Position numbers and translations under genes: made by a program. Shown in pieces: positions 34,409 through 43,398 of a stretch of 64,000 bases of DNA. The stretch's first letter is position 1. Each line of letters opens with the position of its first letter. Under the pieces are notes generated by a model. That model was not told the origin of the DNA. It did no database searches and saw only the letters and a list, made by a program, of their open reading frames with translations. Source of the DNA: an uncultured Clostridia bacterium (GTDB lineage: Bacteria; Bacillota; Clostridia; Oscillospirales; Oscillospiraceae); the NCBI GenBank assembly GCA_937894515.1, contig CALCRH010000333.1, forward strand, positions 1 to 64,000, in the 5' to 3' direction.

Positions 34409-35095
34409 ATGATTACCGCCTTTTTACGCACCATCATTCTGTACGTTTTAATCATTATCGGCCTGCGCCTTACCGGCAAGCGGCAGATTGGGCAGTTGGA
34501 GCCCATTGAACTGGTACTGACCATGACTCTCAGCGATCTGGCCAGCGTTCCCATGCAGGATTTCGGCATTCCCCTGCTCAGCGGCGTGATCCCCATTGTG
34601 ACCCTTTTGTCGCTGAGTACCCTGCTGAGCTGGTGCAGTATGCGGAATATCCGCTTCCGTTCTTTGGCCTGTGGGGAGCCTGCCATCGTCATTCGCAACG
34701 GAGAGCTCCAGCAGGACATTATGCACCAGAATCGTCTGACGCTGGATGAGGTTTTGGAGGAGCTGCGGGTACAGGGGGTCAGCGACATCACCACGGTGAA
34801 ATACGCGGTGCTGGAGACCAGCGGTCAGCTGTCCGTCCTGCTCTGCGCCGATGAACAACCCGCCACGCCGAAGCAGCTGGGAACCGCAGTAGAGGACGAT
34901 GTCACCCTGCCCACCGTTCTCATCAATGACGGTCGTCTGCTGGCAAAAAATCTGAAAAAGGCCGGTTTGAACGACAAGTGGCTGGAAAAGCAGCTGGCCC
35001 AAAATCATATCAAGCACACCAAGGACGTGTTTTTTATGACGGTGGACGATAAGCAGCAGGTAGTACTGGTGGAAAAGGAGAAGAGTAAGAATTGA
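34409..35095 (+). CDS. DUF421 membrane protein (YetF/YcaP family)
   Basis: A 228-residue protein starting at 34409 after AAAGGAG. Three N-terminal helices (FLRTIILYVLIIIGLRLTGKRQIGQL and following) lead into the conserved cytoplasmic DUF421 domain: ACGEPAIVIRNGELQ, MHQNRLTLDEVLEELRVQGV, VKYAVLETSGQLSVL. The family is linked to spore or cell-envelope physiology in bacilli, but the biochemical role is unknown. Its stop overlaps the TTG start of the next gene. Confidence 0.88.
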   Translation: MITAFLRTIILYVLIIIGLRLTGKRQIGQLEPIELVLTMTLSDLASVPMQDFGIPLLSGVIPIVTLLSLSTLLSWCSMRNIRFRSLACGEPAIVIRNGELQQDIMHQNRLTLDEVLEELRVQGVSDITTVKYAVLETSGQLSVLLCADEQPATPKQLGTAVEDDVTLPTVLINDGRLLAKNLKKAGLNDKWLEKQLAQNHIKHTKDVFFMTVDDKQQVVLVEKEKSKN

Positions 35096-35472
35096 AAGCC
35101 CTGAAAATTCCCGCTGCCGTTTTGATTTTCCTGTTGCTGGTCTCCTTGGCAGATGCCTTTTTACTGACCAGACAATGCACCTGCTGGACCGGTTATCTGG
35201 ACGAAACGGAGCGCCATGCCATGCAGGAGGACTGGAAACAGGCACAGCACGCTGTCCGGAAGCTGCGGGACAGCTGGGACAGCTGGCAGACCTATCTGCA
35301 CATTCTCATCGACCACAACGAAATCGACCACGGGGAAGAGCTGCTGTCCCTTTGTGAACTGCATATCGAAGAAAAAGACACCGCGGCGCTTCGCGTCACG
35401 GTGTCACAGCTTCGCAATCAGTTTTCCCTTTTGGCGGAAACGGAACAGCTCAACATTAAAAACGTGCTGTAA
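35092..35472 (+). CDS. DUF4363 family protein
   Basis: A 126-residue protein with a TTG start overlapping the DUF421 stop (TTGA). One N-terminal transmembrane or signal-anchor helix (about 5-25) is followed by a helical, tryptophan-rich soluble domain (WKQAQHAVRKLRDSWDSWQTYLHILIDHNEID). DUF4363 genes regularly follow DUF421 genes in Clostridia, so the two probably act together. Function unknown. Confidence 0.8.
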   Translation: MKALKIPAAVLIFLLLVSLADAFLLTRQCTCWTGYLDETERHAMQEDWKQAQHAVRKLRDSWDSWQTYLHILIDHNEIDHGEELLSLCELHIEEKDTAALRVTVSQLRNQFSLLAETEQLNIKNVL

Positions 35473-35928
35473 TCACTTCTCCGCCAAAATCTTGTTCAGC
35501 TCCGCCATAAAGGTATTGATATCCTTGAACTGGCGATAGACCGAGGCAAAGCGAACGTAGGCCACCTCATCGGCGGTTTTCAGCTTCTCCATGACTTTTT
35601 CGCCGATGACCTCGGTGCTGACCTCACGCTCCAGGGTGTTCTGGATGTCCTGCTCGATCTCGCCGGCCATGCGTTCCATGTCTGCGGCGGAGACAGGGCG
35701 TTTTTCACAGCTGCGCTGGATACCCCGCAGGATCTTGTTGCGGTCAAAGCTCTGGCGGGAACCGTCCTTCTTGATGACGATCATAGGCAGGCTCTCTACG
35801 GTTTCATAGGTGGTAAAACGCTTTTCACATTTCAGGCATTCCCGGCGGCGGCGGATACTGCTGCCCTCATCTGCCGGGCGGGAGTCCACCACTTTGCTGT
35901 CTTCATAGCCACAATAGGGACATCTCAT
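35473..35928 (-). CDS. nrdR: Transcriptional repressor NrdR
   Basis: A 151-residue repressor of ribonucleotide reductase genes. The zinc ribbon uses C3, C6, C31 and C34. The ATP-cone domain follows (VIKKDGSRQSFDRNKILRGIQRSCEKRPVS), which senses ATP/dATP. Length is standard. No NrdR box or nrd gene is apparent next to it. It is convergent with the DUF421 pair. Confidence 0.96.
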   Translation of the reverse strand: MRCPYCGYEDSKVVDSRPADEGSSIRRRRECLKCEKRFTTYETVESLPMIVIKKDGSRQSFDRNKILRGIQRSCEKRPVSAADMERMAGEIEQDIQNTLEREVSTEVIGEKVMEKLKTADEVAYVRFASVYRQFKDINTFMAELNKILAEK

Positions 35929-36188
35929 CTCTCTTGTCCTCCGTTCATTACGGCATGGTCTGCCGTATAGTTAACATAATGATAACACACAAATACAAGA
36001 TATGGTAGCCTTTTTTTCAATTTTTCCCTATTTTTTTCTCTTTCACCCTTTCCGGCGGGACAACATAGGATAGAAAGGGCAAAGAAAAGGGCACGCGAAG
36101 GGTATAAAAACAAGGCGTGCGTGGGACAATGAAAGTGACCTGAAGCGGATCATCGGGTACTTCTCATCACTCGGAGTGTGAAGATACA

Positions 36189-36554
36189 GTGGAAACGATA
36201 GTCAAGCGCGGCGAGATCTACTATGCCGATTTAAGCCCGGTGGTGGGCAGCGAGCAGGGCGGTGTTCGTCCGGTCCTCATTGTACAAAACGATACCGGCA
36301 ACCGACACAGCCCCACCGTGATTGCCGCTGCCATTACCTCTCAGTTAGGCAAGGCGAAGCTGCCTACCCATATTGAGTTGGAGGCCCAGAGCTATGGCCT
36401 GCCAAAGGAGTCTGTGGTGCTTTTGGAGCAGGTGCGGACGCTGGATAAACGGCGGCTTCGCCAGCGAATGGGTCAGGTAGATGGTGCCGTGATGGAAAAG
36501 GTGGACGCCGCCATCGCGGTAAGTTTCGGCTTACGCAGCCCCACATTGGTATAA
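36189..36554 (+). CDS. mazF: MazF/PemK-family endoribonuclease toxin
   Basis: A 121-residue mRNA interferase; GTG start at 36189 with only a weak GGAG upstream. KRGEIYYADLSPVVGSEQGGVRPVLIVQND is the classic EndoA/MazF N-terminus, with the RP and later TSQLGKAKLPTHIEL active-site segments. No antitoxin-like short gene is visible in the 260 bases upstream (35929-36188), which hold only an inverted repeat GCACGC / GCGTGC near 36090-36118. The toxin therefore looks solitary here. Confidence 0.9.
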   Translation: METIVKRGEIYYADLSPVVGSEQGGVRPVLIVQNDTGNRHSPTVIAAAITSQLGKAKLPTHIELEAQSYGLPKESVVLLEQVRTLDKRRLRQRMGQVDGAVMEKVDAAIAVSFGLRSPTLV

Positions 36555-36582
36555 AAAATGACGCCATCAGGCGTCATTTTTT
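36553..36582 (+). terminator. Intrinsic terminator after mazF
   Basis: AAAAAATGACGCC, loop ATCA, GGCGTCATTTTTT. Confidence 0.85.
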
Positions 36583-36586
36583 CGTT

Positions 36587-36657
36587 GTAGGGGCCGGCGT
36601 CCTCGACGGCCCGTGTATCGTTGACCACCGACGGGACGTCCGGAGGCCGTCCCCTGC
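36587..36657. repeat. Inverted pair of REP-like hairpins (BIME-like)
   Basis: Forward element 36587-36613 (GTAG, arms beginning GGGCCG and ending CGGCCC). Reverse element 36633-36657 (arms GGGACG / CGTCCC, ending CCCCTGC). The two stems differ in sequence but each remains paired. Confidence 0.85.
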
Positions 36658-36686
36658 AAAATAATAAGAACGTCTCAATAGAATCC

Positions 36687-36714
36687 GTAGGGGCGGACAA
36701 CTCTATCCGCCCGC
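36687..36714 (+). repeat. REP-like hairpin
   Basis: GTAGGGGCGGA, loop, TCCGCCCGC. The inner C-G pair of the commonest form is lost here (GTCC to ATCC), leaving seven pairs. Confidence 0.8.
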
Positions 36715-36738
36715 GTTGTAGAGACAATCTCTGCGGAC

Positions 36739-37908
36739 TCAGAATCGCAGCAGCAGTTCCCTGTCCACCACTTTTCCGCCCTGCAGATAGACCCTGGGCA
36801 CCCGTTTGCTCACGGCGCAGACCAGTTCATAGGGAATAGTCCCCGCCAGAGCCGCCAGCTCACCTACACTGTTGTTCTTGCCAAAGATCTCCACCTCGTC
36901 CCCCACCTGTACCCGGGGGCAGTCCGTCAGATCAATCATGCACATATCCATGCAGATTCGGCCCCGTTGAGGCGCCGGACCATCGTCTGTCACAAAGGCG
37001 CAGCGGTTGGATAAAACGCGGAAAAAGCCATCGGCATAACCGTAGGGCACCACGCCCATGCGGGTGATGCGGTCAGTGGTGTAGATCCGCCCATAGCTGA
37101 TGTCCGTACCGGGGGCATAGGTCTTGATGGTGCTGACGATAGTTTTAAGGGTCATGGCAGGCTTCAGCCCCAGTTTCGATGCAAAGCTTCCGCAGCCATA
37201 AAGCAGCAACCCCGGCCGCACCATGTCCATATAGCTCTCCGGATAGCACGCCACAGCGCCGGTATTGGCACAGTGATGCAGGGCAAACTTCTGTCCCCGT
37301 TTCTCTTCTACGGCAGCGATCACTCTTTGAAACAGAGCGAGCTGTGCCTTCGTATAGGCCACGCTGTCTCCGTCCGGTTCATCTGCCACGGCAAAGTGGG
37401 TAAAGATTCCCTCGGCGTTGAGACCCGGCAGGGCGCAATCTGCGCAAATATTTTCCACACCGGTTTCAAAGTGTTCGCCGTTGCAGAGATAGCCCAGACG
37501 GGACATACCGGTATCCACTTTGATGTGGACGGTCAGAATACCGCCGTGCTTCACCGCCTCGTTGCTGTACTCCAGCGCCTTGGCCTGACAGGTCACCGCC
37601 TGCGTCACGTGCAGGTCGATAAGCTTCCCCACCTGCTCCTTGGGGGTGTGACCCAGAATCAGAATCGGCATGGTGATGCCGTTTTGCCGCAGCTCCACAG
37701 CCTCATCGGCACTGGCCACCGCCAGATAGTCTGCGCCCTCGTTTTGCAGAACACGCCCCACGTGCACCGCGCCATGACCGTAGGCATCTGCCTTGACCAC
37801 GCCCAAAAACTTCACGTTCGCCCCCACCCGGCGGCGTATCTGTCTATAATTGTGGGCAATCGCATCCAGGTCGATTTCCGCCCAGGTTCTCTTCAGTGTG
37901 GATTCCAT
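36739..37908 (-). CDS. alr: Alanine racemase
   Basis: A 389-residue PLP enzyme making D-alanine for peptidoglycan. The start at 37908 has GGAGGAA just upstream. The PLP lysine is K39 in VVKADAYGHG, the same number as in the Bacillus stearothermophilus enzyme, and the second catalytic tyrosine lies in DISYGRIY. It is the third gene of nnrD - lipoprotein - alr; only two bases separate it from the lipoprotein stop. Confidence 0.96.
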   Translation of the reverse strand: MESTLKRTWAEIDLDAIAHNYRQIRRRVGANVKFLGVVKADAYGHGAVHVGRVLQNEGADYLAVASADEAVELRQNGITMPILILGHTPKEQVGKLIDLHVTQAVTCQAKALEYSNEAVKHGGILTVHIKVDTGMSRLGYLCNGEHFETGVENICADCALPGLNAEGIFTHFAVADEPDGDSVAYTKAQLALFQRVIAAVEEKRGQKFALHHCANTGAVACYPESYMDMVRPGLLLYGCGSFASKLGLKPAMTLKTIVSTIKTYAPGTDISYGRIYTTDRITRMGVVPYGYADGFFRVLSNRCAFVTDDGPAPQRGRICMDMCMIDLTDCPRVQVGDEVEIFGKNNSVGELAALAGTIPYELVCAVSKRVPRVYLQGGKVVDRELLLRF

Positions 37909-37910
37909 GG

Positions 37911-38486
37911 TTATTCCTCCGTTACCGTGCATTGAAACGCCGCCATCTCGGCGGTCAAAATCACCGTATCATTCTGTGCAAATTCCGCGTACCGCGGGAT
38001 CAGCGTGTTTTGGTCGATCCAAACGGTGCAAAGTACCTTTTCGCCGCTTTTGGCAGTGGTGTCCAGCGCCATGCGATAGCAGGCCACGCCGTCCAGGTCC
38101 TCCGTTCCCTGCTCCAGCAGGTATCCCTCTGCAATGGCATTGAGCAGATAGGGCAGGCAGTTGGCGGGACACACATCGTATAAATCTCCTGCTGACAGCG
38201 CCGTACCGTCATAGGTGACCGTAAGGCCGTCCGGTGAGATAGTGGCGGTGATCCCCGCCAGCTCCTCCGGAGCCATGACCGTGGTGGATGCGCCGTCTTT
38301 CGTGACGGTGCAGGTCAGTTCATAGCTGCGGCTCTCTCCGCTTAAGTGGCAGGTGACCTTTGCCGCCAGATCGGCGGTGGCAAGCCGGGCATATTGGGTC
38401 TGGATGTTCTCCGCCGTCTGCGCCGTTTCCCCGCAGGCAGTGAGCAGCAGCAAAAGCGGCAAAAGTGATGCAAATATTTTTTTCAT
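37911..38486 (-). CDS. Lipoprotein of LolA-like appearance (GerS context)
   Basis: A 191-residue lipoprotein (MKKIFASLLPLLLLLTAC; lipobox LTAC). The mature part is beta-rich and begins with a helix TAENIQTQYARLATADLAAKVTC, like LolA/LolB-type folds. In clostridial genomes a similar lipoprotein precedes alr; in C. difficile the GerS lipoprotein is encoded next to alr2 and is needed for cortex degradation during germination. Equivalence is suggested by position and type, not proven. Confidence 0.65.
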   Translation of the reverse strand: MKKIFASLLPLLLLLTACGETAQTAENIQTQYARLATADLAAKVTCHLSGESRSYELTCTVTKDGASTTVMAPEELAGITATISPDGLTVTYDGTALSAGDLYDVCPANCLPYLLNAIAEGYLLEQGTEDLDGVACYRMALDTTAKSGEKVLCTVWIDQNTLIPRYAEFAQNDTVILTAEMAAFQCTVTEE

Positions 38487-38512
38487 ACGACCTCCTGTTC
38501 AGGAGGCTTTCC

Positions 38513-39361
38513 TTATCCCAAAATCTGTTTATACGCTTCCGGTATCTTCTCTATCATATCCGTGGGGGTCATGGCATATTCCGTTTTTTCTCCGGCAGCA
38601 AGATCCCCGGCAAGGCCGTGGAGATACACCGCCGCACAGCAGGCATCAAAGGGCTCGGCTCCCTGTCCCAGCAGGGATAAAATCATACCGGAAAGCACAT
38701 CGCCGCTGCCTCCCTTGGCCATACCGCTGTTGCCGGTAGGGTTTACCGCCAGCCGCCCGTCCGGTGCGGCAATCACCGTGTGGTGGCCTTTCAGCACCAG
38801 CGTCACGCCGTAGGTCTTGGCAAAGATTGCCGCGCTCTTCTCCCGTCCTTTGGATAAGTCCCCGATGCGGAGGAATTCCCCCTCATGCGGGGTAAGAATG
38901 GTGGAGGCGGTCCGTTTGTTCAACAGGTCAACACAGCCTTGCAGGGCGTTGATGCCATCGGCGTCCAGAACAAGGGGTTTGTTGATATCCAGCAGATTTC
39001 TGGTAAGGGTATCGCTCTCATCGCTCCGTCCCAGGCCGCAGCCGATCAGCACCGCATCACAAGCGGCGATACGGGTGCGAATTTCTTCTTCGGCATCAAG
39101 CGCCAATTTTCCCTCTTGGTCAGTCAGGGGAAACGGCATGGCCTCGTCACACTTTTTTGCCACGACCTCCCAGATACCTTGGGGCACGCCCAAATACACA
39201 AGGCCGCTGCCTGTCCGTACCGCAGCACGGCTGGCAAACACCGGTGCGCCGGTAAAGCCCACGCTGCCGCACAGGCAGAATACCTTGCCGAAAGTCCCCT
39301 TGTGTCCCCACGGGTCACGAACGGGAAGCATTTCTTTTATCCTTTTCGCCGTCAATTCCAT
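38513..39361 (-). CDS. nnrD: ADP-dependent NAD(P)H-hydrate dehydratase
   Basis: A 282-residue metabolite-repair kinase-fold enzyme that restores damaged NAD(P)H hydrates. The start at 39361 follows GGAGGTGA. Family motifs: PWGHKGTFGKVFCLCGS, LDADGINAL, LTPHEGEFLRI, and the glycine-rich NPTGNSGMAKGGSGDVLSGM with the catalytic aspartate. The epimerase domain (NnrE) is absent, so this is the single-domain form. First gene of the operon with the lipoprotein and alr. Confidence 0.93.
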   Translation of the reverse strand: MELTAKRIKEMLPVRDPWGHKGTFGKVFCLCGSVGFTGAPVFASRAAVRTGSGLVYLGVPQGIWEVVAKKCDEAMPFPLTDQEGKLALDAEEEIRTRIAACDAVLIGCGLGRSDESDTLTRNLLDINKPLVLDADGINALQGCVDLLNKRTASTILTPHEGEFLRIGDLSKGREKSAAIFAKTYGVTLVLKGHHTVIAAPDGRLAVNPTGNSGMAKGGSGDVLSGMILSLLGQGAEPFDACCAAVYLHGLAGDLAAGEKTEYAMTPTDMIEKIPEAYKQILG

Positions 39362-39465
39362 TGGGGTCACCTCCCTATTCTCTCATTTTACAGTATATCA
39401 TAGCTGTCAATGATATTTTGTGAATTAAAATCGGCAAAAAATGCTCTTGCTTTCTGTCATTCTCC

Positions 39466-39493
39466 GTAGGGGCGGATGCCCACATCCGCCCGC
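39466..39493 (+). repeat. REP-like hairpin with CATCC stem
   Basis: GTAG then GGGCGGATG, loop CCCA, CATCCGCCC: nine perfect pairs. Confidence 0.85.
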
Positions 39494-39517
39494 AATGGAA
39501 GCCACGCAAAATAAATC

Positions 39518-39546
39518 TTGCCTTTTGAGAAAAGATATGATATAAG
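39518..39546 (+). promoter_or_regulatory. Promoter of pheST
   Basis: TTGCCT (39518-39523), 17-bp spacer, TATAAG (39541-39546), just upstream of the T-box leader. Confidence 0.65.
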
Positions 39547-39559
39547 TATTGTTTAGTGA

Positions 39560-39791
39560 AATGCGATGAATGGGAAAATCCGCACAAAAAGCATCTCCAA
39601 GAGAGGGACGGCCATCGGCTGCAAGCCGGCCCGGGATGTGCTGCGGTGTTCGCCCGGGAGCTGCTGCGAGGAAATGCGCGGACGGGTCACCTCCGTTATG
39701 GGGTCAGGAGTGCGCGGTGAACGCCGCGAATGTGGGTGGTACCACGGAAGTTATGCTTTCGTCCCAATGATGGGATGAGAGCTCTTTTTTT
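39560..39791 (+). promoter_or_regulatory. T-box leader of pheST
   Basis: The conserved T-box core TGTGGGTGGTACCACGG occupies 39731-39747. The terminator follows: CTTTCGTCCCA (39756-39766), loop ATGA, TGGGATGAGAG (39771-39781), then CTCTTTTTTT. Upstream sequence folds into a long stem I with distal hairpin GGCTGCAAGCC. A TTC triplet at 39649-39651 is a possible phenylalanine specifier, but I could not place it in the stem I loop with certainty. Uncharged tRNA-Phe would favour antitermination. Confidence 0.9.
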
Positions 39792-39824
39792 GTCCCAAAC
39801 TAATCCTACAAAGGAGTTATAGCT

Positions 39825-40862
39825 ATGAAAGAAAAACTGGCGGCGCTGCTGCAATCCGGCATGGAACGGATCGAAGCAGCCAAAAACGAAAACGAATTGC
39901 AGGAGACCAAGGCATTCCTGCTGGGCAAGCAGAGTCCTCTGGGCGAGCTGATGAAGGAGCTGCCCAAGCTGGACGTGACCGAGCGCCCTGTCATGGGCAA
40001 AATGGTCAACGAGGTCAAGCAGAAGCTGTCCGCCCGCATTGACGAGATGCGGGAAACTCTGAAGCTGAAAGCCTCCGAGGTCTCTGCGGACTTCGACATC
40101 TCCGTGCCGGGTACTCTGCCCTTGGGCGGCGGTCTGCACCCCATCACCCAGATGTGCTACGATCTGAATGATGCGTTCCGCTCTATGGGCTTCGAGGTCT
40201 TTGAAGAGGACGACATCACCAGCGAGCTCTACGGCTTTGACAACCTGAACTTCCCCCCCGATCATCCCGCCCGTGAGAGCATGGATACCTATTGGCTGGC
40301 CGGTCACGATATGGGCAAGGGCGGCGACCGCCTGTGCCTGCGTCCCCACCTGACCGGCGGCTCGGTGCGCTATTTGCAGACCCACAAGCCCCCCTACCGC
40401 TTCGTCTATCCCGGCCACGTGTACCGCAACGAGACCACTGATGCCCGCCATGAGCGCGCGTTCTTCCAGTACGAGGCGCTGATCGTGGACAAGGACTTCA
40501 CCTTTGCCTCCGGCAAGGTGATGATCCAGAGCATTCTCAGCAAGGTATTCGGTCGAGAAGTCCCCGTCCGGATGCGTGCCGGCTTCTTCCCCTTTGTGGA
40601 GCCGGGCTTTGAGATCGACATGGGCTGTCTGGTCTGCGGCGGCAAGGGCTGCAGCGTGTGCAAGAACGTGGGCTGGATCGAGGTCATGCCCGGCGGTACG
40701 CCCCACCCCAATGTTCTCAAGGCGGCAGGCCTTGACCCCGACGAATACACCGGCTTCTATGTGAACATCGGTCTGGACCGTCTGGTGATGATGCGCTACG
40801 GCGTGGACGACGTGCGTCTGTTCCACAGCGCCGACCTGCGGTTCCTCCAGCAGTTCCGCTAA
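39825..40862 (+). CDS. pheS: Phenylalanyl-tRNA synthetase alpha subunit
   Basis: A 345-residue catalytic subunit of class II PheRS. An N-terminal coiled coil (residues 1-90) precedes the class II core: HPITQMCYDLNDAFRSMGFEVFEEDDI (motif 1), RFVYPGHVYRNETTDARHERAFFQYEALIVD (motif 2) and GLDRLVMMRYGVDDVRLFH (motif 3). AAGGAG precedes the ATG; pheT starts 19 bases downstream. Confidence 0.98.
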   Translation: MKEKLAALLQSGMERIEAAKNENELQETKAFLLGKQSPLGELMKELPKLDVTERPVMGKMVNEVKQKLSARIDEMRETLKLKASEVSADFDISVPGTLPLGGGLHPITQMCYDLNDAFRSMGFEVFEEDDITSELYGFDNLNFPPDHPARESMDTYWLAGHDMGKGGDRLCLRPHLTGGSVRYLQTHKPPYRFVYPGHVYRNETTDARHERAFFQYEALIVDKDFTFASGKVMIQSILSKVFGREVPVRMRAGFFPFVEPGFEIDMGCLVCGGKGCSVCKNVGWIEVMPGGTPHPNVLKAAGLDPDEYTGFYVNIGLDRLVMMRYGVDDVRLFHSADLRFLQQFR

Positions 40863-40880
40863 GAAAGGAGAGAGAACGAA

Positions 40881-43322
40881 ATGAAACTTTCTTTGAACTG
40901 GATCCGTGACTATATTGATATGCCCAACCATATGGATTTGACCCGCATGGCCTACGATCTGACCATGTCCACCGTGGAGGTGGAGGGTGCCGAACCTCTT
41001 AAGGAGCGCTTCAACAACATGGTGGTGGGCATCATCACCGCCATCGAACAGCACCCCAACGCCGACAAGCTGAAGGTCTGCAAGACCGACATCGGCGGCG
41101 AGGTCAAGGACATCGTCTGCGGCGGCTGCAATTTGGAAGTGGGACAGCGCGTTGCCGTTGCTCTGCCCGGTGCGTTCTGCCGCTGGCACGGTGAGGGTGA
41201 GCCTGTGGAGATCAAGAAGAGCAAGCTGCGCGGCGTGGAGAGCTACGGCATGATCTGCGCCTCCACCGAGATCGGTCTGAGCGACCTGTTCCCCGTGACC
41301 CGTGAAGCAGAAATCCTCGACCTGAGCGCCTTTGACGTTCCCTCCGGTACGCCTATCGCCACGGCGCTGGGACTGGACGACATCATTCTGGAGATCGACA
41401 ACAAGTCCATGACCAACCGTCCCGACCTGTGGGGTCACTACGGCATCGCCAGAGAATTGGCAGCGCTGTACGATCTGCCCTTGAAGCCCTTCAAGCCCTT
41501 TGTTACCGATGCCCCCGCCATGGAGCACGTCAGCGCCGAGATCGAAGATCCCGATGGCTGCGCCCGTATCCTCTGCGCCAAGGTGGAGGGACTTTCCGTC
41601 AAACCGTCCCCCTTTGCCATGCAGACCCGTCTGTGGCGGGTGGGACAGCGTCCCATCAATGCATTGGTGGACATCACCAACTACGTGATGATGGCCACCG
41701 GTCAGCCCTGCCACGCCTATGACGCGGACAACATCAAGGGACACATCAACGTGCGCCACGCCAAGAATGGCGAGACGCTCCTCCTGCTCAACGGCAAGGA
41801 GCTGGCGCTTGATCCCACCGATCTGGTGATCTCCGACAGCGAGGGTGCCGTGGGTCTGGCGGGTATCATGGGCGGCGCCCGTGACTCCATCCTGCCCAAG
41901 ACCGAGAGCGTCCTGCTGGAAATCGCCAACTTCAACGCCAAGCTGATCCGTCACACCGCTCTGCGGTACGACAACCGCACCGAGGCATCCTCCCGCTACG
42001 AAAAGGCCATCGACCCCGAGCGCTGCGATCAGGCCGTCTCTCTGGCGATGGAACTGTTCGCCGAACTGTACCCCGAATGCAAGGTAACAGGCTTTGCCGA
42101 CAACTATGCCAAGAAACTCCAAAAAGCGGAGATAGACGTGTCCCTGAACTGGCTGGAGCGCCGTCTGGGCAAGCGCATCGCCAACGCCGACATTGAAAAG
42201 AAGATGGGCGAGATGGGCTATGTCGTCACCTTTGACGGCGACAACATGCACATTGTCGCGCCGACGTGGCGTTCCACCGGCGATGTTTCCATCAAGGCGG
42301 ACATCATGGAGGAAGTGGCCCGTATGTACGGCTACGAGAACTTCACCGCCGCCCCCATCACCACCAGCTTCGACGGCGCCATCAATCAGCTGGATGTGGA
42401 CCTGACCCGCCGCATCAAGGAGTATCTCGCCATCCGCTGCGGGATGCAGGAGGTCTTCACCTATCCGTGGATGGACGAACAATTTGTGAGCGCTGTTTTG
42501 CAGGATACCGCCGGTATTCTGGCGCTGTCTACGCCGCCGTCTCCCGCGGAGAAGTATATCCGCTCCTCCCTGCTGCCCAATCTGTGCAAGGCGGTGGTGA
42601 AGAACGAGCGCTACTACACCGACTTCGCCATCTTTGAAAACGCACAGATCTTCAAGGACGCGGACTACACCACGCCCTACAGTGAGAAAGAAAAGCTGCC
42701 CTGGCAGCGCAAGTATCTCGCCGGTGCCTTTGCCAGCGACAAGAAGGACGTGACTCCCCTGTTCCGCAAGGCAAAGGGCGTCATCGAGAACATGGCGCGG
42801 TACACCCACATGGAGACGTTGGAGCTCAAGCAGGTGGAAAAGCCGATCTGGGCAGACAACGTGGTGTGGCTGAACATCTTCCGCGGCGAGGTACAGGTGG
42901 GCAATCTGGCGCTTTTGAACAAGAAGGCGTCCATGGCGTGCGGCATCAAGAACCTGAACGTGATGCTCTTTGAGCTTGACTTGGATGCGCTGGAGCCCTT
43001 CAAGTCCCGCACCAACCGCTTCACCCATCTGCCGGAGTTCCCCATGGTGGACTACGATATCTCCATGCTCTTCGACGGCGAGGTGCAGTGGGACGACATT
43101 CGCCGTACAGTGCTGAGCGGACACGATACCCTGCTTCACGGCGCTGATTTCGTGGACGAGTATCGAGGCAAGCAGGTACCGCAGGGCAAGAAGTCCGTCA
43201 CCATCCGGCTGACCATCGGCTCACAGGAAAAGACGCTGACTTCCGAGGAGATCGAGGCCTGCGCCAATGCCGCATTGAAGCGTCTTGGCAAGCGGTTTGG
43301 TGCCGAGCTGCGCTCCAAGTAA
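40881..43322 (+). CDS. pheT: Phenylalanyl-tRNA synthetase beta subunit
   Basis: An 813-residue subunit: N-terminal tRNA-binding OB domain (about 40-150, with ITAIEQHPNADKLKVCKTDIGG), the B3/B4 editing domain (about 200-400, WRVGQRPINALVDITNYVMMATGQPCHAYDAD), B5, the inactive class II core-like domain and a C-terminal ferredoxin-like anticodon-binding domain ending VTIRLTIGSQEKTLTSEEIEA. Typical length. Controlled with pheS by the T-box. Confidence 0.98.
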   Translation: MKLSLNWIRDYIDMPNHMDLTRMAYDLTMSTVEVEGAEPLKERFNNMVVGIITAIEQHPNADKLKVCKTDIGGEVKDIVCGGCNLEVGQRVAVALPGAFCRWHGEGEPVEIKKSKLRGVESYGMICASTEIGLSDLFPVTREAEILDLSAFDVPSGTPIATALGLDDIILEIDNKSMTNRPDLWGHYGIARELAALYDLPLKPFKPFVTDAPAMEHVSAEIEDPDGCARILCAKVEGLSVKPSPFAMQTRLWRVGQRPINALVDITNYVMMATGQPCHAYDADNIKGHINVRHAKNGETLLLLNGKELALDPTDLVISDSEGAVGLAGIMGGARDSILPKTESVLLEIANFNAKLIRHTALRYDNRTEASSRYEKAIDPERCDQAVSLAMELFAELYPECKVTGFADNYAKKLQKAEIDVSLNWLERRLGKRIANADIEKKMGEMGYVVTFDGDNMHIVAPTWRSTGDVSIKADIMEEVARMYGYENFTAAPITTSFDGAINQLDVDLTRRIKEYLAIRCGMQEVFTYPWMDEQFVSAVLQDTAGILALSTPPSPAEKYIRSSLLPNLCKAVVKNERYYTDFAIFENAQIFKDADYTTPYSEKEKLPWQRKYLAGAFASDKKDVTPLFRKAKGVIENMARYTHMETLELKQVEKPIWADNVVWLNIFRGEVQVGNLALLNKKASMACGIKNLNVMLFELDLDALEPFKSRTNRFTHLPEFPMVDYDISMLFDGEVQWDDIRRTVLSGHDTLLHGADFVDEYRGKQVPQGKKSVTIRLTIGSQEKTLTSEEIEACANAALKRLGKRFGAELRSK

Positions 43323-43343
43323 TACAGAATTTAAAAATAGCTC

Positions 43344-43372
43344 TTTACACCGTTAAAAAATTGGCATATACT
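43344..43372 (+). promoter_or_regulatory. Promoter of ireB
   Basis: TTTACA (43344-43349), 17-bp spacer, TATACT (43367-43372). Confidence 0.75.
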
Positions 43373-43398
43373 AAGGGTAAGCGAAAGGTGGTGTCCCC

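Noticed and set aside
35929..36188. Possible antitoxin gene before mazF
   Set aside because: The only ATG-led frames are a few codons long (for example MKVT then stop).
39696..43139. 1147-codon open frame antisense to pheST
   Set aside because: An artefact of GC-rich codon use in pheST; composition is His/Gln/Val-rich low complexity without domains, and pheS and pheT are unmistakable on the other strand.
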